Assembly: GCF_943733665.1 (NCBI RefSeq)
Contig: NZ_OX030782.1
Coordinates: 950,001 to 1,014,000 of the forward strand
From: Aquimarina sp. Aq107
GTDB taxonomy: Bacteria; Bacteroidota; Bacteroidia; Flavobacteriales; Flavobacteriaceae
Reading direction: 5' to 3'
DNA length: 64,000 bases
The translations under genes and the position numbers were made by a program. A model generated the notes under the pieces. It ran no database searches. It had not been told where the DNA came from and was given only the letters and a program-made list of their open reading frames with translations. Every line of letters starts with the position of its first letter. The stretch's first letter is position 1. Positions 53,173 to 61,902 of the stretch are shown piece by piece.

Positions 53173-53321
53173 AACGCAGTTTTTTTGTTTTTCAAAGTCA
53201 ATTTTGACTTTTTTAACATAATATGTAAGGAAAATTACTTTTTTATTTAATTTTTTCGCGATAAACATCTTAAATTTTTCTTATGTTTTAATATTTTAGT
53301 TAAAAAAATGTGATAAAAACA

Positions 53322-53337
53322 ACGCAAACGTTTGCGT
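53322..53337. promoter_or_regulatory. LacI-type operator upstream of the GH16 gene
   Basis: ACGCAAACGTTTGCGT is a perfect 16-bp palindrome with the central CG and GCAAACGTTTGC core typical of LacI/GalR-family regulators. It lies 175 bp before the GH16 start. No LacI-family gene is in the window, so the regulator would be elsewhere. Confidence 0.75.
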
Positions 53338-53410
53338 GATTGTAATTTCTGTGATCCCTTGTTAAATCTTCATTTCTAGGGTTTTTATTTTTTATTATTG
53401 TTAAATAAAT

Positions 53411-53512
53411 AGTGTTAAAAAAGAATATTCAATATAGTTTACCTTGTTTGTTTAATGATTTGGTAATTCGGTTCTTAATTTAGTAACATAATCATTAACT
53501 AAATTTAACACT
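53411..53512 (+). repeat. 9-bp inverted repeat framing the GH16 leader
   Basis: AGTGTTAAA (53411-53419) is complementary to TTTAACACT (53504-53512), whose last base touches the GH16 start codon. If both are transcribed, the start region could be sequestered. The rest of 53173-53512 holds the LacI-type operator and AT-rich promoter DNA without an exact TAnnTTTG box. Confidence 0.4.
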
Positions 53513-54406
53513 ATGAGAATGTTTGTCAAGTTTTTTGGAATTCTGTTATTAATTTTGTCATCATCTGCCTGCGAAACAGAAGAGTTAATTGTAGAAGATG
53601 CCGCTGATATACAAAATACAACAGATATAGATGCAAAGGCAGGACCTTGGGTTCGACAGTTTACTGATAACTTTAATTCTAATGGAAATTTAAATCAATG
53701 GGAGAGGACGCATAATAGAGCGGATTATAATTCTAGTGTATGTAATTATAAAAATTGGAATTCAGAAATAGCTAATCTTGATGGCAGTAGTTGTTTACGT
53801 CTTCAAGCATATAAAAAGAGCAATAATAATTATGAATCAGGTCATGTAAAATCTTACTTTAATTTTCATCCTGGAAATAACGAGGAATATAGAGTAAGAG
53901 CAAGAATTAAATTGTTAGCTAAGAACGGTACAAATAGTTATAAAGGATTTTCGGAAACTTATGGTGCTTGGCCAGCTTTTTGGACGGTTAATGAAACGAA
54001 TTGGCCTACGCGTGGAGAAAGTGATATTATGGAAGGTTATTCTTTTGGTAATAGCGCAAGATTCGCTAGTAACTTATTTTATGGAGCAAATACCTCTCAA
54101 AATCAATTGGGAACTAGTGCTGAAAGAAGATATAATTTAGGAGAAGGATGGCATACTTACGAGCAAAGATGGATCAACAGAAATGGATGGGTTACTATTC
54201 AGGTCTATGTTGATGGGAATAGAGTTGCTAGTTATAATAATAATGTGGATAATGATCTAAGACTTCAGAATTTCAAAAACCATAATATTATTTTAAATTT
54301 AAATATAGGTTCGGACACAGGTATTTTTAATAATTCTAGCATTAATATTTACTGGAATACTTATATGTATGTGGATTATGTTCGTGTAGATAAACGGACT
54401 ATTTAG
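53513..54406 (+). CDS. GH16-family glycoside hydrolase lipoprotein
   Basis: 297 residues. Lipoprotein signal with Cys20 (SSSAC). GH16 beta-jelly-roll: WPAFWT (153-158), and the catalytic motif GESDIMEGY with nucleophile Glu169 and acid/base Glu174 (ExDxxE). C-terminal INIYWNTYMYVDYVRVDKR is the usual last strand. GH16 includes laminarinases, agarases, porphyranases and carrageenases; the exact polymer is not decided by these motifs. A LacI-type operator lies upstream and a terminator follows, so it is a single, sugar-responsive gene. Confidence 0.92.
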   Translation: MRMFVKFFGILLLILSSSACETEELIVEDAADIQNTTDIDAKAGPWVRQFTDNFNSNGNLNQWERTHNRADYNSSVCNYKNWNSEIANLDGSSCLRLQAYKKSNNNYESGHVKSYFNFHPGNNEEYRVRARIKLLAKNGTNSYKGFSETYGAWPAFWTVNETNWPTRGESDIMEGYSFGNSARFASNLFYGANTSQNQLGTSAERRYNLGEGWHTYEQRWINRNGWVTIQVYVDGNRVASYNNNVDNDLRLQNFKNHNIILNLNIGSDTGIFNNSSINIYWNTYMYVDYVRVDKRTI

Positions 54407-54451
54407 AAATATAGATACTTTATACTAAACCATTACATCTTAATTAAAAAT

Positions 54452-54490
54452 AAAAAGCTGTCTCATATTAACCTAGAGGCAGCTTTTTTA
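54452..54490 (+). terminator. Terminator of the GH16 gene
   Basis: AAAAAGCTGTCTC (54452-54464) pairs with GAGGCAGCTTTTT (54476-54488) with one G-U pair, over an 11-nt loop, with T run to 54489. Confidence 0.85.
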
Positions 54491-54518
54491 AAAATGATAG
54501 TGTTTTGATTTCGTCTCA

Positions 54519-54673
54519 AAAAAGCCTAAAAAATATACACCACTTAGTTTTAAGTACTTCCACTGTTGTCAGAAATGTATACAATTACATTTATCTAGTT
54601 TTTTCTTACTCTCAGTTCTGACTGGCCCATACTTAAATAGAGAGTTTTTGGTTTTTGAATTTTTAGGCTTTTT
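54519..54673. repeat. Inverted-repeat-bounded 155-bp element (possible MITE or relic)
   Basis: AAAAAGCCTAAAAA (54519-54532) is the exact reverse complement of TTTTTAGGCTTTTT (54660-54673). The stretch between has no intact frame; on the minus strand a broken frame encodes pieces such as KYGPVRTESKKKLDK and QQWKYLKLSGVYF separated by a stop. It may be a non-autonomous mobile element or a decayed gene. The rest of the 463-bp gap (54674-54869) shows no gene; GGGGTA/TTACCC near 54785 could form a small hairpin. Confidence 0.4.
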
Positions 54674-54869
54674 GTTTTCTATTGAATTTGGCTAACTCAA
54701 ATAAATTAAGAACTTCAATATTGTTTTCTCAAAAGTACATTATATGACGACTCTAATAAAGAGTTAAAGAACTGGTTTTGATAGGGGTATGTTACCCTTT
54801 GTTTTGTGATGATATCATAGATATATATCTTTACTTTGATAATCCTAAAAAAAAATAAAAACTTAGTTC

Positions 54870-55379
54870 ATGAATCATCAATTAATAATAAAAAGCTTGT
54901 TAAGAAATCAAAAGGTTTTCGAAGAACTATTAAGCGGTATTACAAAAGAAGAATATTTATGGAAAGACAGGCCAAATCGTTGGTGTTTACTTGAGATAGT
55001 TTGTCATTTATATGATGAAGAAATTGAAGATTTTAGAAAAAGAACAAAACATATATTAGGTACTCCAGATAAAAAGTTTAGCCCAATTGATCCCGAAGGT
55101 TGGGTGGTTAACAGAGCGTATATAAAACAAGATTATAATGTTGTTTTTAATAATTTTATCAAGGAACGAAAAGTATCGGTTAATTGGTTGAATTCTTTAG
55201 AAAATACTAATTGGAATAATGTTTCAATACATCCCGACCTTGGAGAAATGACAGCAAAACAATTTCTTACTAATTGGTTAGCACATGATTATTTGCACTT
55301 TAAGCAAATCACAAATCTAAAATTGGATTATATTAAATACACATCTAAAGAAGATTTCTCTTATGCAGAAGGATATTAG
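54870..55379 (+). CDS. DinB-family protein (YfiT/BstA type)
   Basis: 169 residues. Four-helix DinB bundle with metal histidines in WCLLEIVCHLYDEE and HDYLHFKQI. Opposite the Tat-exported DinB protein at 15262, this one has no signal and is cytosolic. Several such proteins are bacillithiol S-transferases in organisms that make this thiol; bshC in this window makes that a fair guess, not proven. Single gene. Confidence 0.9.
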   Translation: MNHQLIIKSLLRNQKVFEELLSGITKEEYLWKDRPNRWCLLEIVCHLYDEEIEDFRKRTKHILGTPDKKFSPIDPEGWVVNRAYIKQDYNVVFNNFIKERKVSVNWLNSLENTNWNNVSIHPDLGEMTAKQFLTNWLAHDYLHFKQITNLKLDYIKYTSKEDFSYAEGY

Positions 55380-55388
55380 ATATATAGT

Positions 55389-56162
55389 CTAAAAAGATTT
55401 CGAAAAGTACAGTCCAACACTATCGCCCGTAAATTGCGGTGCGAATGCGATATCGTCTAGATTTTTAAAAGGGTTCCAAGAAATAAGATGTTCATAATGG
55501 TATACTAATCGCGTTGTTAAGATTCCTATTCCAGCTCCTACAAGTACATCAGAGAGATAATGTTTGTTGTTCATCATTCTTAAGCTACCAGTGGTAATTG
55601 CAAAAATATATCCACTATACGCTAATAAAGGACTACTATCGATGAATTCTTCATATAAAACAGCAGCAGAAACAAAAGCCATAGAAGAATGTCCTGATGG
55701 AAATGAGTTTAATTGGGTAGGATCTCCTGGTCGTGCCTTATCAACCTCTTTTTTTAAGACTGTAGTAGCTGCACTGGTTACTAAAGAAGAGATTAAAAGG
55801 TTTTTAGTTTGATCGAACCAATTATTTCTTGATGCTACTCCAAAAATATCAGCAGCATACATTTGCACTATAGGGGCGTACCTTGTGTAATCATCAATGT
55901 TTAAATAAAAATTATTACCTGTGTAACCTCTAATGTCTTTTTGTAATGATTTTTCAAAATCACTAGTTGATAAAAGAATTCCAGAAGCAATTAAAGTAAA
56001 GGGTATTACTCTTTTTGTAAATAGATTTCTTTTTTGTTTTTTACGTTCAGTTTGTTTAGAAGTCTTGAAATCAACTTTAGTAGCTGGTGCTTCTGTAAAT
56101 TGGGCATTGGTGGTGTTTATATATAGACATACCAATAGTAGTAGGTTAATACTAATCTTCAT
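55389..56162 (-). CDS. PAP2-family phosphatase
   Basis: 257 residues. Signal peptide 1-20. The three PAP2 motifs are intact: KxxxxxxRP (Lys137 to Pro145), PSGH (155-158) and RxxxxxHxxxD with Arg195, His201 and Asp205. The protein should remove phosphate from a lipid or other phosphoester in the periplasm or at the membrane (undecaprenyl pyrophosphate, phosphatidate or lipid A are candidates). It is convergent with the DinB gene (9-bp gap) and divergent from guaB. Confidence 0.9.
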   Translation of the reverse strand: MKISINLLLLVCLYINTTNAQFTEAPATKVDFKTSKQTERKKQKRNLFTKRVIPFTLIASGILLSTSDFEKSLQKDIRGYTGNNFYLNIDDYTRYAPIVQMYAADIFGVASRNNWFDQTKNLLISSLVTSAATTVLKKEVDKARPGDPTQLNSFPSGHSSMAFVSAAVLYEEFIDSSPLLAYSGYIFAITTGSLRMMNNKHYLSDVLVGAGIGILTTRLVYHYEHLISWNPFKNLDDIAFAPQFTGDSVGLYFSKSF

Positions 56163-56440
56163 AGAATATTTTTTTAGGGCTCTTTTTGATTTGGGATCAA
56201 AAGCATTGAAATATACTATTTTAATATTAAAAAAATGTTAAATTAGATGAAGCTATTATTAATTTTTGGCAACTAATACTATTAACAGGTTAGTTTGTAA
56301 TGTCCTTAAAAACAGTGTTTAAAGGTAGTTTCGTGTTTTTTGAAGAGTCATGAGTATTGTTGTAAGGTATTAAATTTCATTTCAAATAAACAAAACCGAT
56401 ATTAGCTATTGACTTTTATAGGATTCCTTTAAAAAAGGCT
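56163..56440. other. Gap between PAP2 and guaB
   Basis: No gene seen. On the minus strand TGCTTTTG near 56199 is one base off TAnnTTTG and may drive the PAP2 gene. The guaB box follows at 56441. Confidence 0.35.
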
Positions 56441-56471
56441 TATATTTGCACGCAATTAAATCTTAATTGCG
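56441..56471 (+). promoter_or_regulatory. guaB -7 box and start-adjacent hairpin/operator
   Basis: Exact TATATTTG at 56441-56448 (weak -33). A perfect inverted repeat, CGCAATTAA (56451-56459), 3 nt, TTAATTGCG (56463-56471), fills the space up to the ATG at 56472. The predicted transcription start is within the left arm, so it may be a DNA operator more than an RNA hairpin. Confidence 0.65.
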
Positions 56472-57944
56472 ATGACAGCACACGAATCCAAAATCGTTGG
56501 AGAAGGACTTACATATGATGATGTACTTTTAGTCCCTGCATTTTCCGAAGTACTACCACGAGAAGTAAGTATCCAAACAAAATTTACAAGAAATATAACG
56601 ATTAACGTTCCTATAGTTTCTGCGGCTATGGATACCGTTACAGAAAGCCGTATGGCAATTGCTATGGCGCAAGAAGGTGGAATTGGTGTATTGCACAAAA
56701 ATATGACCATTCAGGAACAGGCTATGAAAGTTCGAAAGGTAAAAAGGGCAGAAAGTGGGATGATTATAGACCCTGTTACATTACCATTAGATGCAAAAGT
56801 TATTGATGCTAAAAATAATATGCGAGAGCATAGTATTGGAGGAATTCCTATAGTAGATGATAATAATAAGTTGTTAGGAATAGTTACTAATAGAGATTTA
56901 CGTTTCGAGAAAAATAATGAACGACCTATTTCAGAAGTGATGACTAGCGAAAATCTAGTTACTGTTGGAGAAGGAACATCATTACAGGAAGCAGAAGTTA
57001 TATTACAAGATAATAAAATTGAAAAATTACCAGTAGTAAATGATGATAATACCTTAGTGGGATTAATAACTTTCAGAGATATTACAAAACTAACGCTAAA
57101 ACCAAGTGCTAATAAAGATAGTTTAGGACGTCTTCGTGTAGCTGCTGCTATTGGAGTAACGGGTGATGCGGTGGATCGTGCAGAGGCTTTAGTTGGTGCT
57201 GGAGTAGATGCGGTGGTAATTGATACAGCTCATGGACATACTAAAGGAGTAGTTTCTGTTCTAAAAGAAGTGAAAAAGAAGTTTCCTGAATTAGATGTAA
57301 TTGTGGGTAATATTGCAACAGGAGAGGCTGCAAAATATTTGGTAGAAGCTGGAGCTGATGCGGTAAAAGTTGGAATTGGACCAGGCTCTATCTGTACGAC
57401 TAGAGTTGTTGCTGGAGTAGGTTTTCCACAGTTTTCAGCAGTTTTAGAAGTTGCTTCTGCAATTAAAGGATCAGGTGTTCCTGTAATAGCGGATGGAGGA
57501 ATTAGATATACTGGAGATATTCCTAAAGCAATTGCAGCTGGGGCAGATACAGTTATGTTAGGCTCTCTATTAGCAGGAACAAAAGAATCTCCTGGGGAAA
57601 CAATTATTTACGAAGGAAGAAAATTTAAATCCTATCGCGGAATGGGGTCAGTAGAAGCAATGAAAAAAGGATCAAAAGATCGTTATTTTCAGGATGTAGA
57701 GGATGATATCAAAAAACTAGTTCCAGAAGGAATTGTTGGTCGTGTAGCGTATAAAGGAGAATTATATGAGAGTATTCATCAATTCGTTGGTGGATTGCGT
57801 GCTGGTATGGGATATTGTGGTTCTAAAAATATTAAAACGCTACAGGATACAGGCCGTTTTGTGAAAATAACTGCTAGTGGTATCCATGAGAGTCATCCTC
57901 ATGATGTTACTATTACTAAAGAAGCTCCTAATTATAGTAGGTAA
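56472..57944 (+). CDS. guaB: IMP dehydrogenase
   Basis: 490 residues. Oxidises IMP to XMP, the committed step to GMP. TIM barrel with two CBS domains inserted at about 95-210 (adenine-nucleotide sensing), catalytic Cys308 in GSICTTR, phosphate loop [10 protein letters not shown], and the flap with [12 protein letters not shown] 9-bp perfect inverted repeat lies directly before the ATG. guaA, the next pathway step, is 25 kb away on the same strand. Its terminator is at 57966-58001. Confidence 0.98.
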   Translation: MTAHESKIVGEGLTYDDVLLVPAFSEVLPREVSIQTKFTRNITINVPIVSAAMDTVTESRMAIAMAQEGGIGVLHKNMTIQEQAMKVRKVKRAESGMIIDPVTLPLDAKVIDAKNNMREHSIGGIPIVDDNNKLLGIVTNRDLRFEKNNERPISEVMTSENLVTVGEGTSLQEAEVILQDNKIEKLPVVNDDNTLVGLITFRDITKLTLKPSANKDSLGRLRVAAAIGVTGDAVDRAEALVGAGVDAVVIDTAHGHTKGVVSVLKEVKKKFPELDVIVGNIATGEAAKYLVEAGADAVKVGIGPGSICTTRVVAGVGFPQFSAVLEVASAIKGSGVPVIADGGIRYTGDIPKAIAAGADTVMLGSLLAGTKESPGETIIYEGRKFKSYRGMGSVEAMKKGSKDRYFQDVEDDIKKLVPEGIVGRVAYKGELYESIHQFVGGLRAGMGYCGSKNIKTLQDTGRFVKITASGIHESHPHDVTITKEAPNYSR

Positions 57945-57965
57945 TAAAGTTTTAAATAAAGATAT

Positions 57966-58001
57966 AAAAAAACGCTTCAAAATTATTTGAAGCGTTTTTT
58001 T
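57966..58001. terminator. Bidirectional terminator between guaB and ompH
   Basis: AAAAAACGCTTCAAA pairs with TTTGAAGCGTTTTTT over a short loop (about 57967-58000), A-run left and T-run right, serving both convergent genes. Confidence 0.93.
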
Positions 58002-58024
58002 ATAATGTATTTTAATAGGTAAGA

Positions 58025-58531
58025 TTACTGTACTGGAATTCCCAGTTTTGTCATTACCGTTTTAGTAAGATCAAATTTTGGATCTACATACGCTAATCCA
58101 CTGCTTGTAATTGTTAGTACTTGTGTATATCCTTCTGCTTTGGCTACTTCTTCTAGCGCCTTTCCTATTTTAGTATATAATGGTTGTAATAATTTATTTT
58201 GCTCTAGTTGTACTAGTTGTGAACCGTTTTGGCGAAATTTAGCAATGTCATTTTCTACAGCAATGATTTCTTCTTGCTTAGTTTTTTTCATAGGTTCAGT
58301 CATCGTTGCTTCACCATCCTGATAAGCCTTTACTTTTGCTTGGTAATCATCAACTTTTACTTTTAAGTCAGCTTCTAATTTAGTATTATATGCTTTTAAG
58401 TCTTCTTGAACCTTAGTAAGTTCAGGCATTTTAGATAAGATAAAATCACTATCGATTGTTCCTACTTTAGACTGAGCTATTGCTTGTAAACTAATAAATA
58501 ATACTAGTATTGGAAATAATATATTTTTCAT
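58025..58531 (-). CDS. OmpH/Skp-family periplasmic chaperone
   Basis: 168 residues. Signal peptide 1-19 (ending AIAQ). Skp fold: SKVGTIDSDFILSKMPEL, long coiled-coil tentacle helices (about 40-115), then TQVLTITSSGLAYVDPKFDLT, a normal OmpH C-terminus. It should hold unfolded outer-membrane proteins. Next to it are PpiC/SurA genes, which act in the same process. An exact minus-strand box TATATTTG lies at 58571-58578. Confidence 0.93.
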   Translation of the reverse strand: MKNILFPILVLFISLQAIAQSKVGTIDSDFILSKMPELTKVQEDLKAYNTKLEADLKVKVDDYQAKVKAYQDGEATMTEPMKKTKQEEIIAVENDIAKFRQNGSQLVQLEQNKLLQPLYTKIGKALEEVAKAEGYTQVLTITSSGLAYVDPKFDLTKTVMTKLGIPVQ

Positions 58532-58570
58532 TATAACTTCTTTTCTTTAATTTTTGATTTAGAATTTTTG

Positions 58571-58578
58571 CAAATATA
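58571..58578 (-). promoter_or_regulatory. -7 box of the ompH/skp gene (TATATTTG)
   Basis: Exact TAnnTTTG on the minus strand followed by CAAAA, 39 nt before the ompH ATG. The -33 element is not well defined. Confidence 0.55.
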
Positions 58579-58624
58579 TAAGGTCTAAGGCAATATACGT
58601 GCCAAGACAAAAAAAAATAAAAAT

Positions 58625-58864
58625 CTATTCTTGAAACAATTGACCACGGTGTGGTTTTAAGGCGTCTCTAACTTTTTTCATTTCGGAATCTGTTACTACC
58701 ATATAGGCAATACAGTGAAACTCGTTAACATCTTGATGTCCAGTGTTTTTTATAGACAATCCTTCAGAGGTAATGTATTCATTAAGGTGAATCACATGGT
58801 GTTGTGCCGTTTTATTTGCTACAGGACCTCTAAAATCCCAAATAAGCTTTAATTTTCTTTCCAA
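58625..58864 (-). CDS. Conserved hypothetical protein (79 aa)
   Basis: 79 residues, no family recognised. KLKLIWDFRGPVANKTAQHH begins the chain and EMKKVRDALKPHRGQLFQE ends it; five His (including HHVIHL and NEFHC) might bind metal. It starts at TTG 58864 (no in-frame ATG before the first motif). The tidy coding pattern and the position near ompH suggest a real gene. Possibly co-transcribed with, but separated by 93 bp and a promoter from, ompH. Confidence 0.6.
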   Translation of the reverse strand: MERKLKLIWDFRGPVANKTAQHHVIHLNEYITSEGLSIKNTGHQDVNEFHCIAYMVVTDSEMKKVRDALKPHRGQLFQE

Positions 58865-59034
58865 ATTTTATAGTTAAGGTTGTTGTAAAATATATATTTT
58901 TAGATTTCGAAAGTGTTTTTTTTCTTTCTTATATATCTCTACTGGTTAAATAATGTGGCAATATATACAGAACACTAAAATTTTAAAAGCTATTTAATAC
59001 TATATTATGGTAATGATTCGTTAGAACAAAGAGC

Positions 59035-59064
59035 TTGTAAAACGCTTTAATATTGTTATTTTTG
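59035..59064 (+). promoter_or_regulatory. Promoter of the PPIase/SurA operon
   Basis: TTG at 59035-59037, 19 nt, then exact TATTTTTG at 59057-59064. It lies within the upstream extension of the first frame, so the true start is the ATG at 59095. Confidence 0.8.
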
Positions 59065-59094
59065 TCCGATTTGGGACTTTATTTAGAGAGAACT

Positions 59095-61053
59095 ATGCAC
59101 AAAAAATCTATCGTACTGTTTTTAGCAGTCATCTTTTGCACCTTAATATATGGTCAAGAAAAAGACCCTGTATTACTTACCATTAATAATTCGCCAGTAT
59201 ACAGATCAGAGTTTAAGAGAGTATATCTTAAAAATATTGATTTGGTAAAGGATGAATCCCAAAAAGATATTGATGAATATCTAGAGCTATTTATAAATTA
59301 TAAATTAAAGTTAGAAGAAGCTAAAGAACAAGGTCTAGATAAAAAAGAATCTTACATTAAAGAACTAGAAGGGTATAAGAAACAACTTTCTTCTGGATAT
59401 CTTACAGATACAGATGCATCTGATGCTTTGGTAAAAGAAGCCTACGATCGTTTACAAGAAAGAGTAAATGCAAGTCATATACTGGTACAGGTTAAACCTA
59501 ATGCATCTCCAAAAGATACATTGCAAGCTTATCAGAAAATAATAGAGGCAAGGAATAAAATAATTAATGGAGCTGATTTTAAAGAAACCGCTTTTGAGTA
59601 TAGTGAAGATCCTTCTGCCAAAAAAAATGGGGGTGATTTAGGTTGGTTTTCTGCGTTTAGAATGGTGTATCCGTTCGAACAAGCTGCTTTTACAACTAAG
59701 GTAGGGAATGTTTCAGAACCTTTTAAAACTCGTTTTGGGTATCACATCGTAAAAGTTAATAACAAAGAAAAAACTTTAGGAGAGGTTACAGTTGCTCATA
59801 TTATGGTAGCCTTTAATAAGGACAGAACGGAAAATGAAGCAGAAAAAAGAATCAATGAGATCAAGACGCAATTGCAAGCTGGTACTTCTTTTGAATCACT
59901 TGCAAAACAGTATAGTGATGATCGCAATACTGCTGTAAACGGTGGTAAGATTAATCGTTTTGGTAGAGGAGCTCTAAATTCAGAAGATTTCGAGAAAGTA
60001 GCTTTTGCTTTAAAATCTGAAGGAGAATTATCAAAGCCTGTAAAAACTAAGTACGGCTGGCATCTCATAAAATTATTAGAAAAGCATTCACCCAAAACTT
60101 TTGATGAGCTGAAAGGAGAACTTACTCAGAGAATTAAAAAGGATAGTAGATCTCAACTTATTACAAAATCATTTATAAATTCTTTAAAGGAGAAATATGG
60201 TTTAAAAAGAAATGAAGAAGCAATATCTTATTTCAAAAAGAACGTACCATCGACTATTTTTAGTGAAAAATGGGATATCCCAACTGATGATAAGAATTTA
60301 ACTAATTCTGTTTTTTCTATAGGTAAAGAAAGTTTTACTTATTTAGATTTTGCAAAATTTATACAACAAAAAGGAACTCGTAAAACGAAAACAAAAGATA
60401 TCTCTTTGTTTATAGAAAATGTGTATTATGATTATGAATCAGCTAAGTTACTCCAGTACTATGAAGAGCATTTAGAAGAAGATAATCAAGATTTTGCAAA
60501 TGTAGTTTCGGAATATAGAGATGGATTATTACTATTTGACCTTATGGAATCTAAGATTTGGAATGCTGCTAAGGTTGATTCTGTAGGGCTTCAAGAATTT
60601 TATGCATCTAGAAAAGAAACCTATATAAAAGAAGAAAGTTATAAAGTGATAAAAGCCTCTTCGTCTAATAAAGAGCTAATAGATAATGTGAAAGCGAAAA
60701 TTGAAAAAGCCAATAGTATTGAGGAAATTAAAAAGGAGGTGAATATTTCAGACTCCAATACGGTACTTTTTACAGAAGAAGAGTTAACTAAGGATATAGA
60801 TGAGTTAGCAGATAAATTTTCAGGTAAAAATGGAGAAGTGGTTGTTGTTAATGAGGATGATTATATAACCCTGATTAAAGTAGTAGAAGTACTACCTTCA
60901 AGGGTGAAAACCTTTGATGAAACAAAAGGTAAGGTTATTAATGACTTTCAGGAAGACCTAGAAAAGCAATGGCTTAGTGAACTTAGAAAGAAATATTCTA
61001 TAGAATTAAATAAAAAGACGTTAAAACAAATCAAAAAAGAATTATCTATCTAA
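59095..61053 (+). CDS. Periplasmic peptidyl-prolyl isomerase with two parvulin domains
   Basis: 652 residues. Signal peptide 1-21 (ending LIYGQ). Two PpiC/rotamase domains at about 115-220 (NASHILVQVKP, GGDLGWFSA, KTRFGYHIVKV) and 225-330 (VAHIMVAFNK, GGKINRFGRGAL, KTKYGWHLIKL). The remaining half is helical. It helps fold outer-membrane or secreted proteins. The frame is open to 59053, but the promoter box lies at 59057-59064, so ATG 59095 is used. The next gene's ATG follows its stop directly. Confidence 0.93.
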   Translation: MHKKSIVLFLAVIFCTLIYGQEKDPVLLTINNSPVYRSEFKRVYLKNIDLVKDESQKDIDEYLELFINYKLKLEEAKEQGLDKKESYIKELEGYKKQLSSGYLTDTDASDALVKEAYDRLQERVNASHILVQVKPNASPKDTLQAYQKIIEARNKIINGADFKETAFEYSEDPSAKKNGGDLGWFSAFRMVYPFEQAAFTTKVGNVSEPFKTRFGYHIVKVNNKEKTLGEVTVAHIMVAFNKDRTENEAEKRINEIKTQLQAGTSFESLAKQYSDDRNTAVNGGKINRFGRGALNSEDFEKVAFALKSEGELSKPVKTKYGWHLIKLLEKHSPKTFDELKGELTQRIKKDSRSQLITKSFINSLKEKYGLKRNEEAISYFKKNVPSTIFSEKWDIPTDDKNLTNSVFSIGKESFTYLDFAKFIQQKGTRKTKTKDISLFIENVYYDYESAKLLQYYEEHLEEDNQDFANVVSEYRDGLLLFDLMESKIWNAAKVDSVGLQEFYASRKETYIKEESYKVIKASSSNKELIDNVKAKIEKANSIEEIKKEVNISDSNTVLFTEEELTKDIDELADKFSGKNGEVVVVNEDDYITLIKVVEVLPSRVKTFDETKGKVINDFQEDLEKQWLSELRKKYSIELNKKTLKQIKKELSI

Positions 61054-61902
61054 ATGAGATATATCTCTAACATACTATTGTTTTTTGTTTTAGTTTCTTG
61101 CGGAAATATAAATCGAAACGCAAACAGAGAAGTGGTAGCAAGAGTTAATGAGACATATCTCTATAAAGATGCTATAAAAGACCTGGTTCCTAGTGGTACA
61201 GCAGCAGAAGACAGTTTAAATATAGTAAATAACTATATTAATATATGGGCAACTAAACAATTGTTTATAGACCAATCAAAAAGGAATCTTACGGAAATAG
61301 AACTTCAGGAATTTGATAATTTAGTAGAGGATTATAAAAGTACTTTATATATCAATGCTTATAAAGATGCCGTAATCAATAAATCCATTAATATGGAGGT
61401 TACCAAAGATGATATGACGTCTTATTATTCAGAAAATTTAGAAAATTTTATTCTTAATGAAGAGTTGGTAAAGCTACGTTACTTACATTTGCCACCTGAT
61501 TATAAAAATATTGTTGCAACGCAAACACGTTTTAATCGTTTTAATGAAGAGGATCATGAAGAACTACTTGGTAAAAAAATAGAGTTTGCTACATTTTCCT
61601 TTAATGATTCAGTTTGGGTTCAGTTTGATCAGGTATTAAATAAAATCCCTGTTCTTAAGAATCAAGACAGGAACAAGATCTTAAAAGATGGTAAGTATGT
61701 TCAGTTGCGAGACTCTTTGGGAGTGTATATGATTAAAATAAAAAAAGTGCTTAAGAAAAAAGAAACAGCACCTTTAGATTATATAAAGCCAACAATACGA
61801 CAAATCATATTGAATAAAAGAAAGCGAGAGCTGATAAAAAAATTAGAAAAGGATATCACGAAAGATGCAATTAAAAACAAACAATTTGAAATATATAATT
61901 AA
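61054..61902 (+). CDS. SurA-N-like lipoprotein without a PPIase domain
   Basis: 282 residues. Lipoprotein signal with Cys16 (LVSC). The N-terminal half resembles SurA/PpiC N-terminal helices (EVVARVNETYLYKDAIKDL), but the HILV/GGDLG/GWHI parvulin signatures are absent, so it is a chaperone-like rather than enzymatic member. It starts directly after the stop of the double-PPIase gene, and its end overlaps the SurA gene by 38 bp, so the three are coupled. It may be the membrane-bound partner of the two soluble isomerases. Confidence 0.82.
   Translation: MRYISNILLFFVLVSCGNINRNANREVVARVNETYLYKDAIKDLVPSGTAAEDSLNIVNNYINIWATKQLFIDQSKRNLTEIELQEFDNLVEDYKSTLYINAYKDAVINKSINMEVTKDDMTSYYSENLENFILNEELVKLRYLHLPPDYKNIVATQTRFNRFNEEDHEELLGKKIEFATFSFNDSVWVQFDQVLNKIPVLKNQDRNKILKDGKYVQLRDSLGVYMIKIKKVLKKKETAPLDYIKPTIRQIILNKRKRELIKKLEKDITKDAIKNKQFEIYN

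Noticed and set aside
59053..59094. N-terminal extension of the double-PPIase protein
   Set aside because: The promoter box at 59057-59064 falls within it, and the signal peptide begins at the ATG at 59095.
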